Shown: one piece after another, positions 1-10,152 of the stretch | Numbering within the stretch: the stretch's first letter is position 1 | How the letters are laid out: each line of letters opens with the position of its first letter | NCBI GenBank assembly: GCA_032622095.1 | Contig: CP136061.1 | Span: 96,409,345 to 96,473,344 of the forward strand | Origin: Siphonodentalium dalli | Taxonomy: Eukaryota; Mollusca; Scaphopoda; Gadilida; Siphonodentaliidae | Direction of reading: 5' to 3' | Length of the DNA stretch: 64,000 bases | Program-made: the position numbers and the translations under genes | Notes under the pieces: model-generated | What the model was told of the DNA's origin: nothing | Databases searched by the model: none | The model's input: the letters and a program-made list of their open reading frames with translations, nothing else

Positions 1-202
1 GAATATAAGTAGTGGTTCACCTTATCGGATCGGAGCGATCGTCATTGTGTTTATCGCGATTAATCCATCTCACCATAAAGACGTATGTATTCATTTACAA
101 CTGCATATACTCCAAACGGCATAACATGACACAGAACATCATAAACACATTAGTTCGCAAAAGTCTAAATTAGCCCCTGAACCCACAACATATTATCGTG
201 AA

Positions 203-292
203 AATTGGTTCATATTGAACCTAGCTATTGACATTGGTCCATATTGAACCTAGCTATTGACATTGGTCCATATTGGACTCATTCGGTTCTGA
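203..292. repeat. Short tandem repeat, about 30-bp period
   Basis: The phrase CATATTGAACCTAGC and its surroundings recur at about 30-bp spacing, two to three copies, with small differences between copies. No gene is seen in the first 394 bases. The repeat looks like a small minisatellite. Confidence 0.6.
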
Positions 293-394
293 AATTAGCC
301 CACAGTGAACTTACAAATTATCATTCCGTTGAATGGGGTGGGCCACAATGAAAACACACACCACAGTAAATAGACTTGTAAAGAACATATTGCT

Positions 395-590
395 CAAATT
401 CAAATTCAAATTCAAATTAGTTTATTCATCAGATAACTATACATAAATAAAAATATAACAATACATATAGAACAAACATAGATATCTGATGGGGAGGGAT
501 ATGACTATTCAGTCGTCTTCCTGTCCCACCCCTAGGCCACTTCAGCTACACATACATCACTGCTGAGTCACTGTGCTATAAACAAAAGAT
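395..590 (-). mobile_element. 3' end of a non-LTR retroelement with (AATTTG)n tail
   Basis: Read on the minus strand, a transcript-like end passes through ATGAATAAACT, which contains an AATAAA signal, and then runs into a short AATTTG hexamer array at 395-418. A polyadenylation-like signal followed by a simple microsatellite tail is typical of CR1/RTE-type LINE or LINE-mobilised SINE 3' ends. No coding part is recognisable upstream, so the family is not assigned. Confidence 0.4.
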
Positions 591-1189
591 ATATTAATTG
601 GAATTGTAGGTTGTTTTTGTTAGTTTTTTTTGTTTTTGTTTTTTTTGTTTTCAGTGAAAAGCGTAAGTTTAAGTATAAACTAAAAAATTCTTAAAACTAA
701 TTCTTACAGTCAAATAGCGCCATGTTGGACTTATTTCGTTTTGAGCTTATGTTCCATGAGACCAGGTTGGATTTCAATTTACTCTTTGGTTTTACAATAT
801 CAGTAAGAGCCAGGAACTAACTGTATTGGTCCACACTGAAGCAACGCTGCTATTACATGGTTCGCACTGCCATCACTTGCCAAATTTGACAATGGCAAAA
901 ATAATACACATTTGGCAAAAATATGTTCATTTGGCGAAAGTTTTGGAAAATCACTTTTTAATTCCTTTATGTTTTCTTAAAATATAGTAAACTTATTTAA
1001 CGAACTATTTTTGATCGCCGAAATCTGACCTGGGTGCAAAAAGGTGATCCTATTTTCTCAGCCTGTTGTCCTAGGTCATAAGCTCATGAAATGTGAATCT
1101 ATATGTATGGGTCGAAATAGGTTCAATATGAACGTATTTCAAAACTAAAACAATCCAATATGGCTATATATAGCACACAAACTGCTCAA
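591..1189. other. No gene seen; AT-rich spacer
   Basis: A T-rich run with interspersed G lies at about 605-650. Imperfect repeats of TTTGGC(A/G)AAA occur around 893-945. No recognisable coding or RNA feature. Confidence 0.5.
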
Positions 1190-1450
1190 TCCGACCAAGC
1201 CAATGTTGTGGAGACGATCATAGTCCACCAGCGAGGCGCGAACTCACGCCGGTGCATTAACACCATTACAAGTCCGACAATCTGACCACTGGGCTTCAAT
1301 CCGCTCTGGAGAGGGATTTAAATTACGTATCGCCAGTGTTGTTGAAACTAATGTTTGTACTAACCTAATTGTCAAGTTCGGTTTTAGATCATGCCATGAA
1401 TCTCTACTATGGCTAACGCCCGTAGAGATCATAATCCACCAGTACAAATA
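1190..1450 (-). mobile_element. tRNA-derived SINE (reverse orientation)
   Basis: On the minus strand, 1296 to 1225 reads like a tRNA: a D-arm/A-box-like GCCCAGTGGTCAGATTG (complement of 1278-1294) and a T-arm/B-box-like GAGTTCGCGCC (near 1234-1244) at a tRNA-like spacing. The tRNA-like part is adjacent to a motif, CTGGTGGANTATGATC, present once on each side (near 1215-1230 and 1430-1447). The second instance leads into a small hairpin, ATCTCTA...TAGAGAT, that recurs elsewhere in the window (2365, 11750, 12925/13105, 22025, 28690). This fits a Pol III-type SINE with a conserved central domain. The boxes are imperfect, so it is probably an old copy. Confidence 0.5.
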
Positions 1451-1717
1451 TATATTTCTTAATGATTGTCTGTTACTCAATAGTGTACTCCACTATATGT
1501 GAAGGTCCCAACTCGAAATCGTATGCTGTTCTGTGACCTTTGAGAACCGATATCGCAATAAACATGTAATTAATTACTCAGGAGAAATTCCATAATTGTA
1601 AGAAACGTAATGCAAAATCGCTCACAAAGTCACTTAAATCGTGAAATTTCGAGTTGGGACCTTCACCTACAGTGAAGTACATTATTAAGAAACAGATAAT
1701 AATAAAGAAATATATTC
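1446..1717. mobile_element. Foldback/TIR element, about 270 bp
   Basis: The left end (1446-1521) and the reverse complement of the right end (about 1645-1717) match over about 70 bp with small indels. The best-kept part is GAAGGTCCCAACTCGAAAT at 1501-1519, inverted at about 1648-1665. The interior has no coding potential. The element abuts the SINE-like repeat at 1380-1450, so it probably inserted at its edge. Superfamily unknown; no clear target duplication could be read. Confidence 0.6.
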
Positions 1718-2345
1718 TCCCTGTAATGTTTTTGATTGTATAAGGTTCCCGGTCAAAACTTAAAGGGGTACTGTACTCAAATGTTGTTGTTGGTTTCTAT
1801 AGTCTCTGAGTGGTAGAATAAGTAACCTGATTTAGATTATTTGAAAGTCTGTTGAGTACGAATTAATGTTACGGATGGCAGATTAGCCGGAATGTGAATA
1901 TACAGATTGTCGTTGTCGAGTAATTTTTGTACAGTTTTCAAGCAAATGTATCAAATTAATGTTATATTATATTCATACTAGTCCCATATACTCATTTAAG
2001 TTATTGTATGGTCACTACGACTCACTAGTCAGTGATGGCTTGAGTTTATGGCCCGTATCAACATAATATTTTACACGATCATGTGGGCCACGTATTGCCC
2101 AATCCACTATCCGTTAATTAATTTGATTACGTCTTGTACACTGAAATTCGTAATTTAATTTATGGCTCCAGCCATAAATTAAATTTATATCAAATTATTA
2201 ACTTTGCTTTAAAGATAACCTTTTAACTTGAACGTTTACAAAATACATCTTCGACCAAAATTACTTAATTTTCTATATATTATCAATACTAGATCGGTAT
2301 TATTACCGGGAATTTATTGAAAATGGCGTACAGTAGCCCTTTAAA
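1718..2345. other. No gene seen; AT-rich spacer
   Basis: Contains a local inverted repeat near 2148-2185 (AATTTAATTTATGGC... and its complement). No homology recognised. Confidence 0.5.
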
Positions 2346-2425
2346 ATAGTTCCCATGTTTTGTACTGGTGGAATATGATCTCTACGGGCGTTAGCCACAA
2401 TAGAGATTCATGGCAAGATACAGAT
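2346..2425 (+). mobile_element. SINE central-domain fragment
   Basis: Forward copy of the dispersed motif TTTTGTACTGGTGG, then GATCTCTACGGGCG, then TAGAGATTCATGGCA. The same order of blocks lies at 1380-1450 on the minus strand. The outer parts have diverged. Confidence 0.5.
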
Positions 2426-3300
2426 TTCACCTATGAGTTTTATTCCATCGCACTGAGAGAAAACGCCAATATCACCAAGTCTTCATATAAAATATTTCAT
2501 GGAAAATTACCTCTACCATCGAATCGACCGACAGGAATAATCTCGCTGCATTCATGTGAGGTTAGCACCTCAAATCAAACTTGTTACTACTATCTCCCAT
2601 TCCGACGCGGTTTAATGTTTTTTATATCCCAGAGTCAGTTTTCTTTTTCCCGGAGATGCCACAGCAGTTATATACACATGATTGATTGCATCGCTTGACA
2701 TGACAGAAAATCAAAATCCTCTGATTGCTAAACAGCAGTTTTAAGGCGCACTGGACGCAATCAATACGTTGACAATCGAGATGGACAGGGACGGTTCGTG
2801 CAAAGTCATCCATCATTACTGGTATGTCAAAGAGGTCGCAATGGCGGCACAAAGGCGCGATTGTCCGGGATCCACTCAGCTAAATTGGTCCAGAATGGAC
2901 TACACTCCCAAATTTCTTATAGACCGGGACGTGGGGACAGGGTATAGTGTGTTGTCTCACAGCACCCACCTTTCGTAATATTTTCAACAATTTTTACTTT
3001 AAACATATTTTATTCGTATATAAATACACAAAAGGGATCGGGGCACAAGTTATTTCAACTTAGGTAGCCACTCTCCCGTACAAAATTGACAATACATTGT
3101 CATAAAATGAAAAGAAGGCGATAACAGAAACGTTTGTACGTGGTGGGAAAACAATTTGAGTTTGCATTATGTCGAATAACATCTTTCAGCGTGTATGTGG
3201 CTATGGATTACCAACTAGGACGAGCATAAAACAATGCATATCTATATCTATTTGGGATATTTAAGGAAGATGTGAAATATTGATTTCAAGGCTATATAAA
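2426..3300. other. No gene seen
   Basis: Short open frames exist on both strands (2360-2698 +, 2622-2852 -), but they overlap antisense and show no domain. I treat them as chance. Confidence 0.45.
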
Positions 3301-3599
3301 GATTAACTGTCATGTGGACTGTTTTTATGGAGATGTAACCGTGAGGTAAGTGGCATAACTTGTGTAAAACCCGAAGGGTTTTACATACAAGTTATGACCA
3401 CTTACCTCGCGGTTACATCTCCATAAAAACAGTCCACATGACAGTTAATCCTTATGTGGACTGTTTTTATGGAGATGTAACCGTGAGTTAAGTGGTCATA
3501 ACTTGTGTAAAACCCGAAGGGTTTTACATACAAGTTATGACCACTTACCTCACGGTTACATCTCCATAAAAAACAGTCCACATGACAGTTAATCCTTAT
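3301..3599. repeat. Two tandem long palindromes (143-bp period)
   Basis: Palindrome 1 spans 3301-3450 and is centred near 3374. Palindrome 2 spans about 3454-3583 and is centred near 3517. Both centre on AAAACCCGAAGGGTTTT, a hairpin with a GAA loop, and their arms read through TTATGGAGATGTAACCG. Left and right arms are nearly identical, with one or two indels. The two palindromes are head-to-tail copies offset by 143 bp. Such structures can extrude cruciforms. The most likely origin is a foldback MITE duplicated in tandem. Confidence 0.85.
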
Positions 3600-4113
3600 A
3601 TTTATATACATTTCGCGAAAAAGCCACTTTTGTAAATGTATTTAAATCGAAAAGTGTATCGTGACAAAACCAGCCCAAAATATCCCATAGCACCCTTGGC
3701 CAAAGTTAACAGGAACAATTGAAACCCGATGATTTATTAAGTCAATCCTGCGCGAATCCAAATGCGCCCAAAACACTACGCGTTCGTCTTTCCAAACCCA
3801 AATGACGTATCCATGTTGTTATGAGCTGGCAGTTATTAGCTGTTGCGCATTCACCGAGAAATAATTGCAACTAGCCACGTGGGCGCCGACCAATCAGAAT
3901 GCTGGATTTAGTGATGACAACACTTAGTATGTAAATATATATGGATCAAACATTTTACTGTAATGTTAATCTGAGTTGGTATATATAGTAGAAAAGTTGG
4001 CGATTGGCCCGATGACTCCCTTGACAGTTACGCTGGAAGAAATTATCCATGTGTATACAAATGGTGGATATGGCGATCCGAATGGGGGGGGGGGGTTCTA
4101 GCAATGTTCGTGT
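3600..4113. other. No gene seen; poly-G tract
   Basis: A homopolymer G run lies at 4084-4095, just upstream of the LINE fragment. Otherwise unremarkable AT-rich sequence. Confidence 0.5.
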
Positions 4114-5217
4114 TTGGTGTATGTTGAGCGATTTGTGGTTTACATTGCATTATGGCTATTTAATTTTAGGTCATATCTGAACGGCCGTACATTGAGTGTC
4201 ACAGTTAACAACGTTCACTCGGATGTTTTTGCACTTAAGTACGGTGTGCCACAGGGGCCCGTGCTCGGACACATGCTCTATGTGATCCACGTCCTACCGC
4301 TGGGGGACATAATCCGTCATCATGGACTGAATTTTCACTTTTATGCGGATGATTCCCAACTCTACGTTCATTTCAACCCTGGTTGTGAGATTCCAGCCAG
4401 AGAATCCCTAGAGCACTGTGTATCCGATATTAAAATCTGGATGACTGATAATTTCCTTAAGTTGAATCCTGACAAAACTGAACTGATATATATCGGGTTA
4501 CCGCATCAGTTGCAGAATGCAACTACCCACGATATTGTGCTTGGAGATAGTGTAGTCTCTAAGTCGACTATGGTCCGCAACCTGGGGTATATGATGGATC
4601 ACAATCTATCTGCGGAGGCGCATGTAATGCAAGTTTGCAGATTGGCATATTGTCACCTGAGAAATACCCGCAGGGTGCGAAATGTAGTCGACGAAGAGAC
4701 GGCCAAACAACTCGTAGATGCATTTGTCACAAGCCGTATAGACTACTGTAACTCACTTTTATTTGGTTGCAACACATACCTTATTCGGAAACTTCAGCTT
4801 GTACACAACTGTGCTGCTAGGATTGTTACCAAAACAAAGAAATTTGATAACATCACTCCAATTCTAGCTAAATTACACTGGCTTCCCGTTGAGCAGAGGA
4901 TCCATTTTAAGGTCTTGCTTTTCACTTATAAGTGTTCAAATAATCTGGCACCATCGTACTTGTCGGATCCCATTCAGCGCTATCAGCCCGTCAGACCCCT
5001 CAGGTCCGCCAAGGCAAATCAACTTGTCTATAAACCTGGGGATCTGGTTACATGCGGCGATCGCGCTTTTTCTGTGGCTGGCCCAAAGCTGTGGAATCTA
5101 CTTCCTGATCACTGAAGGATTCCACAAAACATAAATGATTTCAAATCAGCACTTAAAACCCACCTGTTTGAAGTGGCATTTGGTCTTCGGCCCACATTGC
5201 GTAAAGTGAAGAAATAG
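4114..5217 (+). pseudogene. Reverse transcriptase C-terminal fragment (LINE ORF2)
   Basis: In the LINE ORF2 protein this part carries the RT palm and thumb that copy the element RNA at the target. Visible motifs, counting from the TTG at 4114: GVPQGPVLG at about residues 44-52, the catalytic YADD box at about 77-80 (YADDSQLY), then a thumb/connection region with LGYMMDHNLS, the SRIDYCNSLLFG block, KLHWLPVEQRIHFK, and the C-terminal GDRAFSVAGPKLWNLLP. These blocks in this order are typical of CR1/L2-type RTs of invertebrates. The TTG start is not a real start; an in-frame TAG lies just upstream (4099-4101). An in-frame TGA at 5113-5115 interrupts the protein; the frame then continues with recognisable C-terminal sequence (FKSALKTHLFEVAFG) to a TAG at 5215-5217. 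The full ORF would normally be about 900 residues or more, so this is a dead copy. Confidence 0.88.
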
Positions 5218-5341
5218 CCGCAGTTTATGTTGTATATTTGTATTGTGTTGTTTATGTTTTATGTGTATATTGTTAAGTCCGAGAGCACATTTGTGGAGTC
5301 GTGACTATAAACCTTATTATTATTATTATTATTATTATTAA
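4114..5341 (+). mobile_element. 5'-truncated CR1/L2-like LINE
   Basis: The element consists of the C-terminal half of a reverse transcriptase ORF (to 5217), a short 3' UTR, and a 3' tail of ATT trinucleotides (about 5317-5340). It lacks the endonuclease and the N-terminal half of the RT; recognisable homology starts around 4160. 5' truncation and a microsatellite 3' tail are the usual signature of CR1/L2-clade insertions. The exact 5' boundary is not visible; no target-site duplication was found by eye. Confidence 0.85.
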
Positions 5342-5899
5342 ATGTCAGAGCAGCCAGACAGTCATGAATCGAAGCGTTTTGTCAACAATTGGAAATGTCA
5401 TGCATGGCACAATATTTGTTGAACAATTTACACCAATATATGTTGAAATTGTTTTCTTTTCCCCATATTCCAACCAGTAATTAGTGCGGAATATGTTGTT
5501 TTTAGAACTGCAATGGCAATTTGTTCTACTTATGGTCAACAGCTTGGGTGGAATGACCATCAGTTGGACATCTTCTAACCTCAGGCTGGAGTATGGTTGG
5601 AGATTTCCAACATTTCGAAAGCTTGAGGTGCCACTCGGAAAGTTCCAATCCAAGGGGGGTGTGGCAAATTGTCTGTTGGAGGGGTGGATCTGTTGAACAA
5701 TTCAAGGTGACACCATACAGCCTCGTCCCTGCGTAGAGTAGTTTCCATTGACAACAATTACATCTTGTGCGACTTTATATAAATTTAGATCTTATTATTA
5801 TATGCTTTATTGTTACATGCGGAAGACAAGAGGGTACTTGTTTTGTTTTTCTTTACTTTATGAAATGTATGACTTCAGTAAGTATCCGTGGTATTTCAG
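5342..5899. other. No gene seen
   Basis: Short overlapping frames on opposite strands (5345-5653 -, 5484-5696 +) have no recognisable domain. Confidence 0.45.
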
Positions 5900-6225
5900 A
5901 CAAGCTGCTTAGAATCTCCTCATTTTGAGTCGATAATGTGCTGAAATGAGAGTATTTTAGTCACATTATCGACTCATAATGTCTTAATGAGGCGATTCTA
6001 AGCAGATTATATGCGGACAATGATACACACAAGCCAACTCATGACAGGTATACGCTCTTTAACATGTGTTTCACTGTGGCCCGCGCCATCATACGAAATA
6101 ACTGGTCTGACTCCAGTATCTGCGTATTTCAGAATCCAATGATACCATTAAGTACCCATTTCACATTATAGGTAGATTATGTGCATATTGCGCGAGGATA
6201 TGTTTGGTACTTGCATATTTTATAA
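5900..6225 (+). repeat. Dispersed foldback repeat family R, copy 1
   Basis: The core is an inverted repeat: AGAATC(T/G)CCTCATT then GAGTCGATAATGTG at 5910-5941, and its complement at about 5960-6002 (ATTATCGACTCATAATG...GAGGCGATTCT). About 200 bp of shared flank follows, with ACGCTCTTTAACATGTG, GTGGCCCGCGCCAT, TTTCAGAATC and GCGCGAGGATAT. The same order of blocks occurs at 25075-25400 (+) and, in reverse, at 27209-27500. No coding capacity; superfamily unknown. Confidence 0.7.
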
Positions 6226-6645
6226 TATTAGTTCACACGCATGTAATTAACGACCAATCTTGCGGAACCCCACACCAGAATGTGAAAAAGACCCATTAAT
6301 AAGTACAATCCTGTGCCATTAAAGAACTCATTAGCTACAACCTGAATTAGCTAACATAACTTTAACTATTTCTTTAAAAAATGGATTCTCGCACTCAGTC
6401 ACAATATTATGAATTGGAATGGCATTCAGCTGGAGCGGTGTTCAGGGAATATGAGCAGACGGCATACAATTATAAGTGCAGGAGGAATCCTATTCATTCA
6501 ATTTCATTGGTGGAAATCGTTCAGATAATAAGTTAAACAAACGACATTGCTGCGGTCGTTTGTTGAACTTAAACGGACATGGCTAATTCGAGCTTCCAAA
6601 GTTTGTCTACGTAATTAGAAGGAGGTATAAGATAGGTTGAAAAAT
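6226..6645. other. No gene; small hairpin
   Basis: A hairpin with arms AACAAACGAC / GTCGTTTGTT lies at about 6536-6574. The neighbouring TTCAGATAATAA recurs at about 7749-7760, beside another hairpin. Otherwise featureless. Confidence 0.45.
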
Positions 6646-6689
6646 TCACGAAATTTTGATATAATTTTGATGTATTGACTTCATATGCT

Positions 6690-6935
6690 CAGATAAATAC
6701 CTGCTATGGTCAAAGCCATTTTCCAGCTGTTTTAAATTTTTCACACAAAAGTGAAAGAAATGCTCTTTATTTCTACCATATCGGGATAAACTAACACGGA
6801 ACGCTCTTTTCTGTTCCATGTCTTGCAAATGGCTGTTTTCTGTTTGGGACCCAAACATCCTGTTCTTTTGAATAACTTCAATGCGTCTTTCTGGGACACA
6901 TAACGCTCGCAGAAAGGTCGTTAGATTAGTTATCG
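6690..6935 (-). repeat. Dispersed repeat family S, copy 1
   Basis: The minus strand shares a nearly identical block with 18172-18405 (+): TGTTTGGGTCCCA, then CAGCCATTTGCAAGACATGG, then AACAGAAAAGAGCGTTCCG. Both copies therefore encode similar short peptides (GSQTxNSHLQDMEQKRAFR). Because the similarity is at least as strong at the DNA level and reaches into stretches with stops, I read it as a repeat and not a gene family. Confidence 0.6.
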
Positions 6936-7450
6936 ATCTATTTCGGTACCTGGACAAATTCAAAAGCGACATTATTATGTGTATTTTGGAGAGCAAACCG
7001 CCATGTGGCTTTAAATTCTGAATATTTCCTAAGGGATAACTACTCGTCAATGTGTATATGAAGGGTTAATAGTATAATGTATTAATGTGTTTGACGAGGA
7101 AGGAGAGGTAGGCTCTGGCACGTCGCGCAATATGGAAGCCATACTATACTCACCAAGCGCTGACATATCGTTTGATCGGGCTGTGTCATAATTAATTTCT
7201 AATATGCGAAGTTCGCACTCGAAAGGCTCCGGCTGCCACGGTGCGTTATTACGTATTTTTTTAATAGTAAAGTTCAGTGTTACCAGTGCGAAGAAACTGA
7301 CAGTGATGCTTGGGGTCTGAAGACAATTTCTGCCCCTTTGGACGGATATATTAGACAAAAATACGGAATGAGCATTCGTCGCTTATGATATTCTATACAG
7401 ACGAATTTCCTTTCATGCAGAGCTAAATAATTATGCCACAACAGTGTAAA
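6936..7450. other. No gene seen
   Basis: A minus-strand frame at 7047-7358 has no domain. A block near 7018-7060 (GAATATTTCCTAAGGGATAAC) recurs in altered form at 7775-7800, so part of this stretch is a diverged repeat. Confidence 0.4.
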
Positions 7451-7610
7451 TTAAAGGCACCGGCGGCGTTCGTTGCAGAAATATTCATAGCTGTTAAAAT
7501 CGCCATCAACAGAAGGAATATTAAAATATATATAGTTTTGCTCATATGCCAAACATAATCAGCGCGTAAATAGTATATTGTTGTCAAGACGTACGTAAAA
7601 TTTATATATG
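7451..7610 (+). mobile_element. TTAA-type TIR element E, partial
   Basis: Starts TTAA then AGGCACCGGCGGCGTTCG at 7451-7472 and matches the right end of the complete copy at 21172-21680 in reverse (GCAGAAATATTCAT, then a block near ATATATAGTTTTG, then CGCGTAAATAGTATATTG). The other end is missing. Non-coding. Confidence 0.6.
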
Positions 7611-8110
7611 ATATAGCGAAATTTTAATTCGCATTCGCTTATTGTGCAACGTTATGCTCCATGTTATAGAGATGGTGAGCTTCTGGATCATAAGTTGCAT
7701 TCACCAGAGATAAAGTAGAGTAGAAGGGTAGAAGTGGTGAGAAGTGTTCAGATAATAAAACTTCGGTCGTTATCTGAATATTTCCAAAGGGAACCACTCA
7801 TTAATACATATTTATAATAGAAAGGTGTGAGCAACAGCGAGTCTTGGCATCTTGTGTGATGAGATCATATTCATAATCAGGACAAATTCATAGTTATTAG
7901 GTCAGCTTTCCACATAAACGCTTTTCACTTTTGCCATGCATGTGAGGACACAAAATACCAACGTACATATATGCTCATTCTGTTACAGTTCAAACTAGCA
8001 CAGTGTATACTAGCATGCATTATTATAATAGTTGACTTAGATCATACTGCCTTTTGATTGGAGGAAGCGCACCCACGTGTCATAGAGTAGTTTTGATCAT
8101 TGCCCGGGAA
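7611..8110. other. No gene; spacer before the 40-bp satellite
   Basis: Contains a short hairpin at about 7748-7775 (TTCAGATAA / TTATCTGAA). No other feature recognised. Confidence 0.45.
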
Positions 8111-8800
8111 GCGAACTATCACCCGGACTATAGTCTTTAAACTATTACCGGCGAACTATCGCCCGGGCTAGAGTCTTTAAACTATTACCGGCGAACCATC
8201 GCCCGGGCTAGAGTCTTTAAACTATTACCGGCGAACCATCGCCCGGGCTAGAGTCTTTAAACTATTACCGGCGAACTATCGCCCGGGCTAGAGTCTTTAA
8301 ACTATTACCGGCGAACTATCGCCCGGGCTAGAGTCTTTAAACTATTACCGGCGAACTATCTCCCGGGCTAGAGTATTTAAACTATTACCGGCGAACTATC
8401 GCCCGGGCTAGAGTCTTTAAACTATTACCGGCGAACCATCGCCCGGGCTAGAGTCTTTAAACTATTACCGGCGAACTATCTCCCGGGCTAGAGTCTTTAA
8501 ACTATTACCGGCGAACTATCGCCTGGGCTAGAGTCTTTAAACTATTACCGGCGAACTATCTCCCGGGCTAGAATCTTTAAACTATTACCGGCGAACTATC
8601 GCCCGGGCTAGAGTCTTTAAACTATTACCGGCGAACTATCTCCCGGGCTAGAGTCTTTAAACTATTACCGGCGAACTATCGCCCGGGCTAGAGTCTTTAA
8701 ACTATTACCGGCGAACTATCGCCCGGGCTAGAGTCTTTAAACTATTACCGGCTATTACCGGCGAACTATCACCCGGGCTAGAGTCTTTAAACTATTACCG
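8111..8800. repeat. 40-bp satellite, 17 units
   Basis: Each unit reads GCGAACTATCGCCCGGGCTA then GAGTCTTTAAACTATTACCG. There are 17 head-to-tail units plus one extra 10-bp GCTATTACCG at 8751-8760. Variation is limited to a few positions: GCC/TCC/ACC before CGGGC, AACTATC/AACCATC, and GAG/GAA. Most units carry a CCCGGG site. The array ends in a junction with a different sequence (GCCTGCTGACAC) at 8799-8810. Low divergence indicates recent amplification or homogenisation. Confidence 0.95.
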
Positions 8801-8840
8801 GCCTGCTGACACTACGAATGGCGCGATGCGGGAATTGTTA

Positions 8841-8880
8841 CCTGCGAACTATCGCATCCTGGTGCTGACGAGAATGGTGC

Positions 8881-8908
<28 letters not shown>
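8841..8908. repeat. Left flank duplication plus (TA)n
   Basis: ACTATCGCATCCTGGTGCTG followed by ACGAGAATGGTGC and a (TA)n run (8880-8908). The same sequence and another (TA)n lie at 10039-10150, on the other side of the Penelope fragment. Confidence 0.75.
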
Positions 8909-8912
<4 letters not shown>

Positions 8913-8990
8913 CTTCTTAGCCGTATAGGTCTGCTGATAATTAATAAATATGAAGAGTAACACCTTTTAAGACCTATTTTATGTATTTAA

Positions 8991-9022
8991 CATACGAGCT
9001 TTCGGGTTTCCCCTTCCTCAGG
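8991..9022 (-). other. Hammerhead-like motif in Penelope 3' region
   Basis: The minus strand reads CTGAGGA (9021-9015), a short hairpin AGGGGAAACCC, GAAA (9003-9000) and GCTCGTATG. CTGANGA...GAAA is the arrangement of the hammerhead ribozyme core, and Penelope-like elements are known to carry small hammerheads. Here the closing pair of stem II is A-C and stem III is almost absent, so the copy is likely inactive or the match is only evolutionary residue. Confidence 0.35.
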
Positions 9023-9226
9023 TATATATGCAAATGGAGTTACATCAAGATACAGTTGAACAAAGTTAGGCGTAACGTCAACGTCACACAACCCTTGGTG
9101 ACATCTCCTTGATGATAACGTTATATATGTTGTTTTTTCGCGCCAAAAAGTTAGTCTTACAATTTGAACAATAAGAACGCGCGTTTCCACAGATGTGTAG
9201 GCCTATACGTGTATCTATCGTTATTA

Positions 9227-9940
9227 TTAATGTCCAGATGCGGTGCGCCACGAGGCCATGAACCCAGCGTCCCTGTTTATCCCGGAATTCAGACTGTCAA
9301 ACATTTGGATAAATCTTTGTTCAGTAATTCGTCTCTGGGAAGTATTGTCCAGTCCACCTTGGAGTACTTGTACCCGCATGTCTGAAACAGAGTGTCCTGG
9401 TGCGCCAAAGTGGACAGCTGTGGGTATTCCAGCATCTCGTGAACGAATGTTTTGTCTATGTCCTGTTATTCTGTTACTTAACTGCTGTCCCGTCTCACCA
9501 ATGTAATGCACAGTGGGACATTTCGCACACGACATATAGTAAACAATTCCACTCGACACACAAGAATATGATCCGGAGGGGTTGAATTTCCGACCGGATT
9601 TTGTGTAAATATCATTATTACAGATGAGTGAGCACGTCTCGCACCTGGGTCTTCCGCAAGGACTTGTTCCTGTATGTATATTGTTTCCACCAGAGTTAAC
9701 GGAAGATGACACAATTTTACATTTTAAATTAGGTGGTTGGCGAGTAGCGACTATTGGTTTTTCTGGGAATACCTTCGCCAAGTAATTGTCATCAGTAAGC
9801 ATATCATGCGACTCCGTAACAATGTTTCGTAATTTCTCTAAACGAGGGTGGTATGTCACTACAAGCGGAACGCGATCGGACAGTCCCTTTGTGTTGTATG
9901 TGAGCAAATCCTTCCTGTCCTTTGCTTTCGCTTTGTCCAC
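9227..9940 (-). pseudogene. Penelope GIY-YIG endonuclease, N-terminally truncated
   Basis: Penelope-like elements encode one protein with a telomerase-related RT followed by a GIY-YIG endonuclease that nicks the target. The 237-residue frame keeps only the end. A cysteine cluster, PCGRPRCETC (residues 94-103, with C107), is the zinc-finger-like linker of these elements. The GIY-YIG domain follows: GIVYY at 131-135, HYIG at 145-148, the conserved arginine and histidine in NRITGH (156-161), and the catalytic glutamate in RITEQ (about 207). All hallmark residues look intact. The C-terminus, with a stop at 9227, looks natural. The methionine at 9940 is only the first one in the frame; the true protein would extend through the lost RT. 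No stop codon or frameshift is seen within the preserved part. Confidence 0.88.
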
Positions 9941-9958
9941 CTCTCTCTGTACAAGTAT

Positions 9959-10072
9959 ATATATATATGTATATTATATATCATATAACACCTATTGCCA
10001 GCCTTGCATGTGTGGCATATAGAGAGCTATTTTCCCTCGAACTATCGCATCCTGGTGCTGACGAGAATGGTG

Positions 10073-10152
<80 letters not shown>

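Larger units (their letters stand above)
8909..9958 (-). mobile_element. Penelope-like element, 3' fragment
   Basis: About 1.05 kb lying between two (TA)n tracts. It contains the C-terminal end of the single Penelope ORF (9227-9940) and about 320 bp of 3' sequence with a hammerhead-like motif (8991-9022). The reverse transcriptase domain that should precede the endonuclease is absent; on its upstream side the element stops at (TA)n at about 9958. 5' truncation is common in this order. Both flanks show the same 37-bp plus (TA)n block, so it lies inside a (TA)n-containing tandem unit. Confidence 0.8.

Noticed and set aside
6646-7050. Protein family shared between 6646-7050 (-) and 18155-18340 (+)
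   Set aside because: Similarity is explained by a dispersed DNA repeat (family S) that is nearly identical at the nucleotide level and extends outside the frame.
8111-8800. CRISPR-like array
   Set aside because: Units are contiguous 40-bp repeats with no unique spacers, in a eukaryotic repeat context; no cas genes.
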